37,607 bases of DNA from a virus, in the IMG/VR virus record IMGVR_UViG_3300044712_002688, positions 1 to 37,607 of that record; one strand, 5' to 3'. Positions 6,840 through 13,745 of this stretch are shown one piece after another. Under the pieces are notes generated by a model. It worked only from the letters and a program-made list of their open reading frames with translations, did no database searches and had not been told where the DNA came from. The position numbers and the translations under genes are program-made. Within the stretch, counting starts at the first letter, position 1. Every line of letters begins with the position of its first letter.

Positions 6840-7064
6840 ATGGCGAAGAGGGCCGAGGCGCCGACCGCATTTCAGATCCGCATCCGCATGATCGAACTGG
6901 GCCTGACCCAAAGGGCTATCGCGGAGAAGCTTGGGGTCACCCGGGAGATGGTCAACCAGGTGATGCGCGGTCGCACGAAGTCAGCCCGAGTCGCCGCCGG
7001 TGTGGCGGAGGCGCTCGGGTATCCGGTCGAGGTTCTTTTTCCGAACGAAAGGAGGGTGGCGTGA
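6840..7064 (+). CDS. Cro-like XRE-family regulator
   Basis: A 74-residue helix-turn-helix protein. The motif LTQRAIAEKLGVTREMVNQVMRG spans about 22-44 (LTQRAIAEKLG, then the recognition-helix part VTREMVNQVMRG), preceded by a helix (FQIRIRMIEL), as in Ner/Nlp and Cro-type DNA-binding proteins. It is the first gene behind the rightward promoter and diverges from the repressor gene, the classical position of Cro. It probably represses repressor synthesis during lytic growth. The ribosome site GGAGGGAGGGG ends 7 bases before the ATG. Confidence 0.85.
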   Translation: MAKRAEAPTAFQIRIRMIELGLTQRAIAEKLGVTREMVNQVMRGRTKSARVAAGVAEALGYPVEVLFPNERRVA

Positions 7065-7135
7065 GCCTGGAGAAGAAAGTGGCCGCCGGATGTTCGAGCA
7101 TCGCGGCGGCCTGGGCAAAGCAGCGGTTCAACTGA
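7061..7135 (+). CDS. Possible 24-residue peptide
   Basis: A GTG-started frame overlapping the Cro-like stop by GTGA, with an AAAGGAGGG site ten bases upstream. The product is 24 residues, basic at the start and end, with an Ala-rich middle. It fills a gap that would otherwise be empty, and the arrangement repeats the start-stop overlaps seen across the early region. No homology is recognised; it could also be an untranslated spacer. Confidence 0.35.
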   Translation: MSLEKKVAAGCSSIAAAWAKQRFN

Positions 7136-7148
7136 AAGGATGGTAGCC

Positions 7149-7397
7149 ATGCACGTCGGTTCTGTCAATGGGGATACGGCCGCTGGCCGCGTCTACCGAT
7201 TCCTGCTCAAGCACTACCCACACAAGGTATCCGGCTGGGAGCTGACGCTGGGCGCCAGCGTGACCGCTCCAGCAACCCGGGTCAGCGAAGTCCGGAAACA
7301 GCTTCCCAAGGGCCAGCAGATCGAGACGATCAACGAAGGCCGGAAGTTCTGGTATCGGCTGGTCATCCATGACCCGAGCCTAACGGTGGCCGTCTAG
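7149..7397 (+). CDS. Winged-helix DNA-binding-like small protein
   Basis: An 82-residue protein whose pattern (GRVYRFLLKHYP, then helix, TAPATRVSEVRKQL, then beta strands ETINEGRKFWYRLV) fits a winged helix-turn-helix: a recognition helix around SEVRKQL and a wing formed by the last strands. Such proteins are frequent early regulators in phages. I prefer the ATG at 7149 over the one at 7140 because AAAGGA sits at a normal distance only from the former. It lies between the Cro-like and CII-like genes. Confidence 0.6.
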   Translation: MHVGSVNGDTAAGRVYRFLLKHYPHKVSGWELTLGASVTAPATRVSEVRKQLPKGQQIETINEGRKFWYRLVIHDPSLTVAV

Positions 7398-7431
7398 GGC
7401 GTCCATGAGGAATCACGAGGAGGATGCTAAC

Positions 7432-7884
7432 GTGACACTCACCGACGTCATTCACGCCACCATCCACAGGCACCCGAAGAAGTCGCTCCGCTGGATCGCC
7501 GAAGAAATCGGCATGGCCCCGTCCTACCTGGGCCGTGCCGGTCTGCCGTCAGACGCAGACGATCAGGCGGGGTGCAATTTCCCGCTCAAGAAGCTCGTCC
7601 CCCTCATCCGTGCCACCGGGGATTTCGGCATCCTCGACTGGATAGAGGGCTCGGTCGGCAGGGTGGCGATTCCGCTCCCCGCTCCGGGGGCCGGATCGGA
7701 CGTGATCTACCAGAAGCTGGTCCACGTCGTGGCCGAGTTCGGGGACATGACCCGGGCCACCGGCGAGGCACTGAAGGACGGCCGGGTCAGCCGGCGGGAG
7801 TACGACGAAATCAGAACCCAAACCATGGAGCAAATCCGAGCCTCGCTGGCTCTGCTTGCCCAGCTCGAGGAGGTGGCCAAGTGA
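7432..7884 (+). CDS. CII-like phage regulatory protein (CP76 family-like)
   Basis: A 150-residue protein resembling phage CII-like regulators of the CP76 type. The N-terminal part (TLTDVIHATIHRHPKKSLRWIAEEIGMAPSYLGR region) forms a helix-turn-helix, followed by NFPLKKLVPLIRATGDFGILDWI, a pattern typical of the family. The C-terminus is helical with a coiled-coil-like MEQIRASLALLAQLEEV. These proteins influence the lysis-lysogeny choice or immunity. I chose the GTG at 7432, with GAGGAGG 8 bases upstream, over an ATG at 7405 with no good site. The stop overlaps the next gene's GTG. Confidence 0.65.
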   Translation: MTLTDVIHATIHRHPKKSLRWIAEEIGMAPSYLGRAGLPSDADDQAGCNFPLKKLVPLIRATGDFGILDWIEGSVGRVAIPLPAPGAGSDVIYQKLVHVVAEFGDMTRATGEALKDGRVSRREYDEIRTQTMEQIRASLALLAQLEEVAK

Positions 7885-8204
7885 AGGAGTTCTTCAAGAT
7901 CACGTGCAGCATCCTGCTCACCGCGGCCATCGTGACGGGCGCGGTCACCTTCGTAGCCAAGTACTTCGATGACCAGGCGTTCCGTCTGGAGGTCAAGCGG
8001 CAGTACGAGGACAAGCAGACCGAAACCATGCTGGCCTTCGAGCGGGCGCTATCCAGGTTCGCCCTGGACCAGACCGTGGTGAAGAATCCCTGGGACCTGG
8101 AGTATGCCCTCGACCGGACACCCGTTTCTGGAATCAAGGGGGCCTACGTCTACACCCTCAGGTTTGCCGACCGAAGTGCCGTGCAGGAGGCGATGAACCG
8201 ATGA
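7881..8204 (+). CDS. Small single-pass membrane protein
   Basis: A 107-residue protein starting at GTG (overlapping the CII-like stop by GTGA). It has an N-terminal hydrophobic helix at about 7-26 followed by a charged region (EVKRQYEDKQTE) and a soluble tail. No family is recognised. Its place in the early region next to regulators, with a membrane anchor, would fit an exclusion or host-interference protein, but nothing in the sequence proves that. The stop overlaps the ATG of the AlpA-like gene. Confidence 0.6.
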   Translation: MKEFFKITCSILLTAAIVTGAVTFVAKYFDDQAFRLEVKRQYEDKQTETMLAFERALSRFALDQTVVKNPWDLEYALDRTPVSGIKGAYVYTLRFADRSAVQEAMNR

Positions 8205-8386
8205 ATGGATTCCTGCGTCTGCCTGCCGTCCTGGCGCTCTACCCCGTGTCGGCCGCCACCTGGTGGCGCGGGGTGAAGTCAGGGCGTTTCCCAAAGCCGG
8301 TGAAGCTCGGTCCGAACAGCACCGCCTGGAAGGCCGAGGACATCGCCGAGTTGATCGAGCGGGTAGGGAAGGGGAGGGCGGCATGA
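8201..8386 (+). CDS. AlpA-like helix-turn-helix regulator
   Basis: A 61-residue protein of the AlpA/MerR-like excisionase-regulator type: LRLPAVLALYPVSAATWWRGVKSGRFPKPVKLGPNST... shows the typical order of a short helix, a recognition helix with WWR, then SGRFPKPVKLG and a final helix. AlpA-type proteins regulate integrase or excision genes and phage operons. It overlaps the preceding and following genes by four bases each, placing it within one tightly coupled early operon. Confidence 0.75.
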   Translation: MNGFLRLPAVLALYPVSAATWWRGVKSGRFPKPVKLGPNSTAWKAEDIAELIERVGKGRAA

Positions 8387-8490
8387 CCCCCGACACCTGC
8401 CCGAACTGCGGCCGAGAGGTCGACTCCAACGCCCTGCACTGCCCGCACTGCGGGGCATCAACCACCAGCATCGTCAAGGAGAGAACATGA
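8383..8490 (+). CDS. 35-residue zinc-ribbon peptide
   Basis: A very small protein made of one zinc-ribbon: CPNC near residues 6-9 and CPHC near 21-24, with the two knuckles separated by a short turn. It starts with an ATGA overlap after the AlpA-like gene and its stop overlaps the next ATG, so it is embedded in the translated chain and very probably real. Function unknown; a nucleic-acid or protein adaptor is plausible. Confidence 0.6.
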   Translation: MTPDTCPNCGREVDSNALHCPHCGASTTSIVKERT

Positions 8491-9548
8491 GACCCACACG
8501 CATCAAAGGACTGAGCGACCGACGCCGGCTCCCCCGGCTCGGCAAGATCCACCTGGGGGTGAAGGATCCCCAGCGCGGTTTCCCCAAGAAGACCGACTAC
8601 TTCGTCTGCCCTCCCGAGGTTCAGGCCGTCTACGGCGCCACGCCGCGCGACCTCGATGTCATCCTGCCCGTCGACGATCCCGAGCAGATCTTCCCCCAGG
8701 CCTACAAGTGCTACCGGGCCGGGGTCGGCTTGTGGTGCACCGGCGACGGCGAGACCGGCTGGCGCGTCGGCAAGGACAAGGACGGCTCCGAGCTGATGGA
8801 GGAGGTCGAGTGCCCCTGCGAGCTCGTAGACCAGAAGAAGTGCAAGCAGATGGGCAACCTCATGGTCATCCTTCCCCGGGTGAGCCTGGGGGGCGTCTAC
8901 CAGATCGACACCGGGTCGATCAACAGCATCACCGACATCAACTCCGGGCTCGACTTCATCCGGGACCGCGCCGGCCGCCTCAACAACGTGCCGTGCATCC
9001 TCACCCTGCGCCCACGGGAGACCACGGTGGAGGGCAAGAAGTCGGTGATCTACACGATGAACCTGGTCCTGGCCAACTTCGAGACAATAAAGCGGTTGCA
9101 GGGGCAGATGACGGAGATCCGCCAGCTGCTCGGCGGGGACGTGTCCCCCCGCGTTGCGCTGCCGGCCCCGTCGGTCGAGACGGACCTGATCCCGGCCGAC
9201 GTCGTCCAGGTGATCGACCACGAGGAGGCTGAGGAAGCCCCGCCCGCCCCGGCGGACGACTTCACCCCGCCGGGCAGAAGGGCCAGCCGGCCAGCGCCGG
9301 CCCCGGCCGCCCGGGTGACCACGGTCGAAACTGCACCGGAGGCCCCGGCCGTCAAGGCGCAGACCGTCGAGGAGGTCATGGAGCTTTGGGACTGCGGCCG
9401 CAAGGAGGCCGAGGACATGATCGCCGCCGAGGCGCGGCGTGCCCAGCAGGCCAATCCGGCCGTCCGGGTGGGCGCGGTCAACGTGCCGCGCCCGGCCATG
9501 ACGCCCACCCCCAAGCCGGCGCAGCGTCCCGCGCTTGAATCATTCTAG
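8487..9548 (+). CDS. Gp3-like / recombination directionality factor-like protein
   Basis: A 353-residue protein resembling the Gp3-like family that includes the phiC31 recombination directionality factor. Features seen: an opening IKGLSDRRRLPRLGKIHLGVK, VYGATPRDLDVILPVDD (48-64), CYRAGVGLWCTGDGETGWR (about 74-92), and a Cys pair motif VECPCELVDQKKCKQMG that could bind metal. After about residue 235 comes a Pro/Ala-rich linker, then a helical tail (VEEVMELWDCGRKEAEDMI). Homologues beside RecB-like nucleases are often called metal-binding proteins. The integrase here is a tyrosine recombinase, so a serine-integrase partner role is doubtful; a recombination or replication role is likelier. Confidence 0.6.
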   Translation: MRPTRIKGLSDRRRLPRLGKIHLGVKDPQRGFPKKTDYFVCPPEVQAVYGATPRDLDVILPVDDPEQIFPQAYKCYRAGVGLWCTGDGETGWRVGKDKDGSELMEEVECPCELVDQKKCKQMGNLMVILPRVSLGGVYQIDTGSINSITDINSGLDFIRDRAGRLNNVPCILTLRPRETTVEGKKSVIYTMNLVLANFETIKRLQGQMTEIRQLLGGDVSPRVALPAPSVETDLIPADVVQVIDHEEAEEAPPAPADDFTPPGRRASRPAPAPAARVTTVETAPEAPAVKAQTVEEVMELWDCGRKEAEDMIAAEARRAQQANPAVRVGAVNVPRPAMTPTPKPAQRPALESF

Positions 9549-9557
9549 GAGAACGCC

Positions 9558-9764
9558 ATGACGAAAATCAAGGAAGCACCCCTGACCGAAACCATCCACG
9601 GCAAGAAGATCGACGCCGCACGAGTCTATGTCATCGTGAGATACAACAGGGACGGCAAGACCACCGAGGTTGAAGTGGTGGCCAAGAAGGGTTTCTATCT
9701 TGAGAACGGCCGCCAGCGCCGCCGGTCCCGCACCCTGATCTTCAGGCGAGGGGAGGTCGTCTAA
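9558..9764 (+). CDS. Conserved-looking small basic protein
   Basis: A 68-residue basic protein with alternating beta-strand patterns (ARVYVIVRY, TEVEVVAKKGFYL) and an Arg-rich stretch (RQRRRSRT). No family recognised. A GGAG site lies upstream of its ATG, and its stop overlaps the ATG of the RecB-like nuclease gene. Its basic nature suggests nucleic-acid contact, perhaps assisting the neighbouring nuclease and Gp3-like protein, but this is inference. Confidence 0.5.
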   Translation: MTKIKEAPLTETIHGKKIDAARVYVIVRYNRDGKTTEVEVVAKKGFYLENGRQRRRSRTLIFRRGEVV

Positions 9765-10852
9765 TGGCCTTCCCCGTTTCCTACTCGCGCATCGAAGCCT
9801 TCGACTGCCCCTACCGCGGGCAGCAGCTCTACGTCAAGAACCGCAAGGAGCCCGAGACCATCCCCCTCCTGCGCGGCCAGCTCGGCCACCAGATCCTCGC
9901 CGAGTACACCGACCACTGCGTCAGCGCCGGCTTGGCCAGCGACCACGCCGCGTTCCCGGGCATCTTCCGGGCCAACTGGGAGAAGGGCAAGCTCCCGGGC
10001 GAGGAGATGGACGCGCTCAAGATCGCCTGCGCCAACGCGATCGAGGGCATGATCGTCGGGCCGAACACGCGCTCCGAGATGAAGATCGCCGTCAATGCCG
10101 CGTGGCAACAGGTCGACTTCTTCAAGGGCAAGGACATCATGCTCCGGGGCGTAATCGACAGGATCGACGTCAACGACGACGGCGCCGGCGTGATCACCGA
10201 CTACACGTTCGGCTGGGGGCCGGCCGCCGAGAAGGCACTGCAGCTCAAGATCTACGCGGCCATCGCCAACGTGCTCTTCCCGGACGTCCCCGAATGGAGG
10301 CCCCGGGTTTACAACGCTCAGAACAGGACCGAACGCAAAGACTTTGTCATCACCACCGACGACCTGCCGCGCATCCGCCGGGACATCGAGTCCGATATCC
10401 GCCGGGTGTGGACGCTGGCCGAGGCGAAGAAGCCGGCCGCCATCCCGGGGGACCACTGCGGGGTCTGCGGCTTCAGCAGCGAGTGCCCGGCCAAGGACAT
10501 AGTCGTCGACGCGATCGGCAACCGGGAGCAGGCCGAGGCCGCCCTGGCCAAGCTGATCGTCCTGGACCGGGAGACGTCCAGGATCAAGGCCATGCTCAAG
10601 CCCTTCTGCAACGCCTCCGGGCCGGTCGAGACGGGCGGCATGATCATCGGCCACCTGCCGAAAAGCACCAAGGTCTACGACAAGATTGCGGTCGTCGATG
10701 CCGCCATTGATAAGAACCTTGGCCAGTGGGACTTCTTCAACGTGAACAGCAAAGCCACGGGCTTCAAGAGCCTCGGCATCGAACCCATCGAAATCAAGCC
10801 GGGCGTCCAGTTCAAGATGAAGAAGGCCGGCGCCCAGGAAGAAGAGGAATAG
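9764..10852 (+). CDS. RecB/Cas4-like PD-(D/E)XK nuclease family protein
   Basis: A 362-residue protein with the architecture of RecB-family nucleases carrying an iron-sulfur staple: Cys15 in FDCPYRG, then Cys232, Cys235 and Cys241 (CGVCGFSSEC). Motif His42 (RGQLGHQI), Asp132 in GVIDRID, Asp146 in ITDYTFG and Gln160 in ALQLKIY occupy the nuclease positions. The usual Lys of the D-Y-K motif is Thr148 here, so activity is uncertain. It probably works with the SbcC-like ATPase encoded two bases after its stop, and with RusA, in phage recombination or DNA end processing. Family assignment is fairly secure; catalysis is not. Confidence 0.75.
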   Translation: MAFPVSYSRIEAFDCPYRGQQLYVKNRKEPETIPLLRGQLGHQILAEYTDHCVSAGLASDHAAFPGIFRANWEKGKLPGEEMDALKIACANAIEGMIVGPNTRSEMKIAVNAAWQQVDFFKGKDIMLRGVIDRIDVNDDGAGVITDYTFGWGPAAEKALQLKIYAAIANVLFPDVPEWRPRVYNAQNRTERKDFVITTDDLPRIRRDIESDIRRVWTLAEAKKPAAIPGDHCGVCGFSSECPAKDIVVDAIGNREQAEAALAKLIVLDRETSRIKAMLKPFCNASGPVETGGMIIGHLPKSTKVYDKIAVVDAAIDKNLGQWDFFNVNSKATGFKSLGIEPIEIKPGVQFKMKKAGAQEEEE

Positions 10853-10853
10853 C

Positions 10854-12620
10854 ATGAGACTGACCAACCTGAAGATCGAGCGGTTCCGCTGCCATGAGGG
10901 AACCGAGTTCCGCTTCGCCCCGGGGGGGAACATCCTCTTCGGCCAGAACTTCGTCGGGAAGTCGAGCGTCCTGGACGCGATCCAGTTCCGCCTCACCGGC
11001 GTCTGCCGGGGGACCGACGAGGCCGGCCGGGGCGCCAAGTCCCTGACGGCCGACGGATCCCCCCCGCGGGTCGACCTCGAGTTCGAGCACTCCGGCACCA
11101 TGCCGGCCAAGGCCATCCTGGCCGCCGTGCTCACCCCGGCCCGGTTCCTCGAGCTGGCGCCGGCCAAGCAGCAGGAGATTGTGATGGGCCTCTCCGGCGG
11201 CTTCCCCGAGAACCGCTGGAACATCAGGTCCCTCGAAGACCTGAAGAGCCGGCACAAGGAGGCCGTCGAGAAGCGCCGCGAGATCAAGCGGACCATGACC
11301 AACACCACCCCCGAGCCGTCCGTGGCCGAAGTCGACCCGGCCGAGCTCGAGGCGGCCGAGTCCCGGCTGCAGGATCTGCGGCGTCACCGGGACGAGCTGC
11401 TCAAGGCGATCGCCGCGGCCGAGGCCGGCGGCCCCGTCGTCGACGTCGAGAAGCTCAAGAGCGAGTATCGCGAGCTCGAGTCGGACATCGACGCGGACGC
11501 TGAAATCCACGGCCGGGACATCAAGGCAAAGGCAGCCGCGGCCAGGAAGAACGTCAAGGGGCTGGAGCGGAAGCTGCAGACCGCCACGAACGCCAAGGCC
11601 GACGTCGAGAAGAAGGCGGCCGAGCACCGGGCGAACCTGGTTGAGCTCGACCGCATCCTGACCAAGCTCGACGGGGCGATCGAAGGCGTCCAGAAGCTCG
11701 GCTCCGGGGAGTGCTGCCTGGCGCCGGTGCCGTGCTCAATCACCGACCTGCAGCGGGGCACGATCCTGGCCGAGTACACGACCGACCGGAAGGCCCTGGT
11801 TGCCAAGCTGGCCGAGGTGAAGAAGGAAGCCGCCGCCGCGGCCCGGGCCGTCGAGATGCTGAACATCGGCAGGATCGAGGCGGACCTGAAGCGCGAGCAG
11901 GAATCGCTCGCCAAGATCGAGGCCGCCCCAGAGCCGCCGTCGCTCTCCGGGAAGCGGGCCCGGCTCCAGGACATCGGGCGGCAACTGCTCGCCGCCAAGG
12001 CCGCGCCGGCCGCCCCCGTCGTCGACCTGACCGCCGCCCGGGAGGAGCTCGCCACGATCGACGGTCGGATCGCCCGGGGTGCCGAGGTAATCAAGGCGGC
12101 AGGGGAGGCCAAGGTGGTCTGGTCAGCCTACCGGGCACACCAGGACGAGCAGGCCAAGGCCGAGAAGAGGCTCGCAGAACTCGAGGCCGAGGTCGCGTCC
12201 TTCGCTCCTGACGGGGACCTGGCCGTCCAGGCGCAGCAGCAGGCGCAGGGTGGCCTGGACGAGATCGTAGCCACGGTCATGGACGCCTTCGGCTTCGACC
12301 TGCAGATCGGCACGGCTCCCTGGTCGATCACGGCACGCGGCCGCGACCCGGAGCTGCTGTCGGACTCCGAGCGGATCATGGCCAGCGTCGCCATCCAGTA
12401 TGCCCTGGCCAAGCTGACCGGCGTCAACGTCGTGCTGGTCGACCGGCTCGAGGCGATGGACCGCATCCACCGCGCCGCGCTGATCAGGATCATCAAGCAC
12501 GACCAGGAGACGCAGTGGATCATGGCATTCACGGTGCCCGACGAAGGCTACGTGCCCCCGGAGATCCCCGGCATCACCTGGATTCCGGTCGGCGTGCCGG
12601 CCATGGCGGAGGTGGCGTGA
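10854..12620 (+). CDS. SbcC/Rad50/RecF-like SMC-type ATPase
   Basis: A 588-residue ATPase of the SMC-like type. The Walker A is GQNFVGKSS (30-38). Two long coiled-coil stretches (about 130-280 and 300-445) flank a Cys-containing tip (Cys287, Cys288, Cys294) resembling a zinc hook. A signature-like motif LLSDSERIMAS (501-511) and a Walker B VNVVLVDRLEAMD (524-536) follow; the usual Glu after Asp is displaced (Asp-Arg-Leu-Glu). Such proteins hold or resect DNA ends with a nuclease partner, here probably the RecB-like protein encoded just upstream. It is short compared with cellular SbcC, as is usual in phages. Confidence 0.8.
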   Translation: MRLTNLKIERFRCHEGTEFRFAPGGNILFGQNFVGKSSVLDAIQFRLTGVCRGTDEAGRGAKSLTADGSPPRVDLEFEHSGTMPAKAILAAVLTPARFLELAPAKQQEIVMGLSGGFPENRWNIRSLEDLKSRHKEAVEKRREIKRTMTNTTPEPSVAEVDPAELEAAESRLQDLRRHRDELLKAIAAAEAGGPVVDVEKLKSEYRELESDIDADAEIHGRDIKAKAAAARKNVKGLERKLQTATNAKADVEKKAAEHRANLVELDRILTKLDGAIEGVQKLGSGECCLAPVPCSITDLQRGTILAEYTTDRKALVAKLAEVKKEAAAAARAVEMLNIGRIEADLKREQESLAKIEAAPEPPSLSGKRARLQDIGRQLLAAKAAPAAPVVDLTAAREELATIDGRIARGAEVIKAAGEAKVVWSAYRAHQDEQAKAEKRLAELEAEVASFAPDGDLAVQAQQQAQGGLDEIVATVMDAFGFDLQIGTAPWSITARGRDPELLSDSERIMASVAIQYALAKLTGVNVVLVDRLEAMDRIHRAALIRIIKHDQETQWIMAFTVPDEGYVPPEIPGITWIPVGVPAMAEVA

Positions 12621-12623
12621 CCC

Positions 12624-12827
12624 ATGGAGAAACTGCGGAAAGGATACTGCGGAGACTGTCTGGCTTTCGACCCGATGTTCTATGGCGGTCCTGGAAATAT
12701 GGCTGCATGCAAGAGACACACGCGGGTTGATCGCCCCAATCCATATCCGCTGGTGAGCCCACAAGGTTCAGGCTGGTGTCTGGAGTTCGTTCCAATTCCG
12801 AAACCCAGAAACAGAAGACGGAAGTGA
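12624..12827 (+). CDS. Small Cys-rich protein
   Basis: A 67-residue protein with Cys9-x2-Cys12 (YCGDC), Cys29 in AACKRH and Cys52 in SGWCLEF, suggesting one zinc- or iron-sulfur-binding fold, and a basic Arg/Lys-rich C-terminus. Similar short proteins are common in phage replication regions, with no known role. Its stop overlaps the ATG of the next gene (TGATG), pointing to translational coupling. Confidence 0.55.
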   Translation: MEKLRKGYCGDCLAFDPMFYGGPGNMAACKRHTRVDRPNPYPLVSPQGSGWCLEFVPIPKPRNRRRK

Positions 12828-13090
12828 TGACCCCAACACCCCCGCCGGCGGGATGGGCCCGGCGCCTATCGTCTCTGCACCCGGATCGAGAGGCACCGGC
12901 GGGGTTTCTCTGCACCTGCGGCCACCTCTACCGCGATGACCACAACGCCATCGGCCAGTGCCGGGCGATGGCCAGCGACGGCAAGATGTGCAAGTGCCAA
13001 AGAGCCACACGAATTGAGCCACGTTGTGGGTTGGCCAGCCCTATTCTCGTCAATACGGATCCGCACAGTGGGAGCGAAGTTCGGAAATGA
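12827..13090 (+). CDS. Small Cys-containing hypothetical protein
   Basis: An 87-residue protein with a central cluster CTCGHLYRDDHN...CRAM...CKC that could bind zinc. The upstream extension of the frame (to 12776) overlaps the previous gene in another frame; I chose the ATG at 12827 because it overlaps the preceding stop in the manner usual for this operon. The stop overlaps the next ATG as well. Function unknown. Confidence 0.5.
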   Translation: MTPTPPPAGWARRLSSLHPDREAPAGFLCTCGHLYRDDHNAIGQCRAMASDGKMCKCQRATRIEPRCGLASPILVNTDPHSGSEVRK

Positions 13091-13314
13091 CCGGCTACGC
13101 CATCGTCGTCACCGTCAAGACCTGGGACCCGGACGGGGGGACCTGCTCGGGGCTCCTCCTGGACGATGGCGGCCTCGGGACCCCCACCGTCTACCCAACC
13201 GCCGAGGAGGCCGCGGCCGCCCTCGAGCACGTCAGGGCCATCTTCGGCCCGCAGCTCGTCGATCACCAGGTGTTCCCCTGTCAATTCCAAGCGATCAACG
13301 GAGGTAGTCTATGA
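13087..13314 (+). CDS. Hypothetical 75-residue protein
   Basis: A short protein of alternating strands and a helix (YAIVVTVKTWDPD, then TVYPTAEEAAAALEHVRAIFG). It starts with an ATGA overlap after the previous gene and ends overlapping the RusA start, so it is part of the coupled chain. No recognised family. Its small alpha/beta makeup and location between Cys-rich proteins and RusA suggest an accessory role in replication or recombination, without direct evidence. Confidence 0.5.
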   Translation: MTGYAIVVTVKTWDPDGGTCSGLLLDDGGLGTPTVYPTAEEAAAALEHVRAIFGPQLVDHQVFPCQFQAINGGSL

Positions 13315-13742
13315 GCGTCATCATCAGCATCCCCGGGGTGCCGGTCGCCAAGGCACGCGCACGATTCGCGCGGGCTGGACGCTTCACCCGCACCTATGAC
13401 CCGCAACAGCAGACCACCGACTGGGCCAGGCTCTCCGACGGCTTCGCCAAGGCCAAGGACGAGCTCGGCGGATACATCGACGGACCGGTGGCGATCGACG
13501 CCGTGTTCGTTTTCCCGATCCCGGGCTCCTGGAGCCGCAAGAAGAAGGCTGCGGCCGAGGCCGGCTTGATGCCGCACGATATCCGCCCGGACATCGACAA
13601 CCTGCTCAAGACGGTCATGGACCTCGGAAACGTCTACCTCTGGCGGGACGACAAGATCGTGGCCAGGGTGACCGCCCGCAAGGTCTACGGAACCGACCCC
13701 AAGACATCCCTCCTCATCAGCCGCCTCGGAGAGGGGGTGTGA
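13311..13742 (+). CDS. rusA: RusA-family Holliday junction resolvase
   Basis: This 143-residue protein belongs to the RusA family, homodimeric endonucleases that cut Holliday junctions. The N-terminus has GVPVAKARARF; the catalytic block RPDIDNLLKTVMD supplies Asp94, Asp96 and Lys100, followed by NVYLWRDDKIV with Asp113/Asp114, matching the acidic residues and Lys essential in Escherichia coli RusA. Phages use RusA to clear branched DNA before packaging. It overlaps the preceding gene by four bases and precedes the replication gene, a common order in temperate phages. Confidence 0.9.
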   Translation: MSVIISIPGVPVAKARARFARAGRFTRTYDPQQQTTDWARLSDGFAKAKDELGGYIDGPVAIDAVFVFPIPGSWSRKKKAAAEAGLMPHDIRPDIDNLLKTVMDLGNVYLWRDDKIVARVTARKVYGTDPKTSLLISRLGEGV

Positions 13743-13745
13743 CGC

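Noticed and set aside
9761-11308. 515-codon leftward frame opposite the nuclease and ATPase genes
   Set aside because: Antisense artefact of GC-rich coding DNA; the plus strand carries Walker, Cys-cluster and nuclease motifs.
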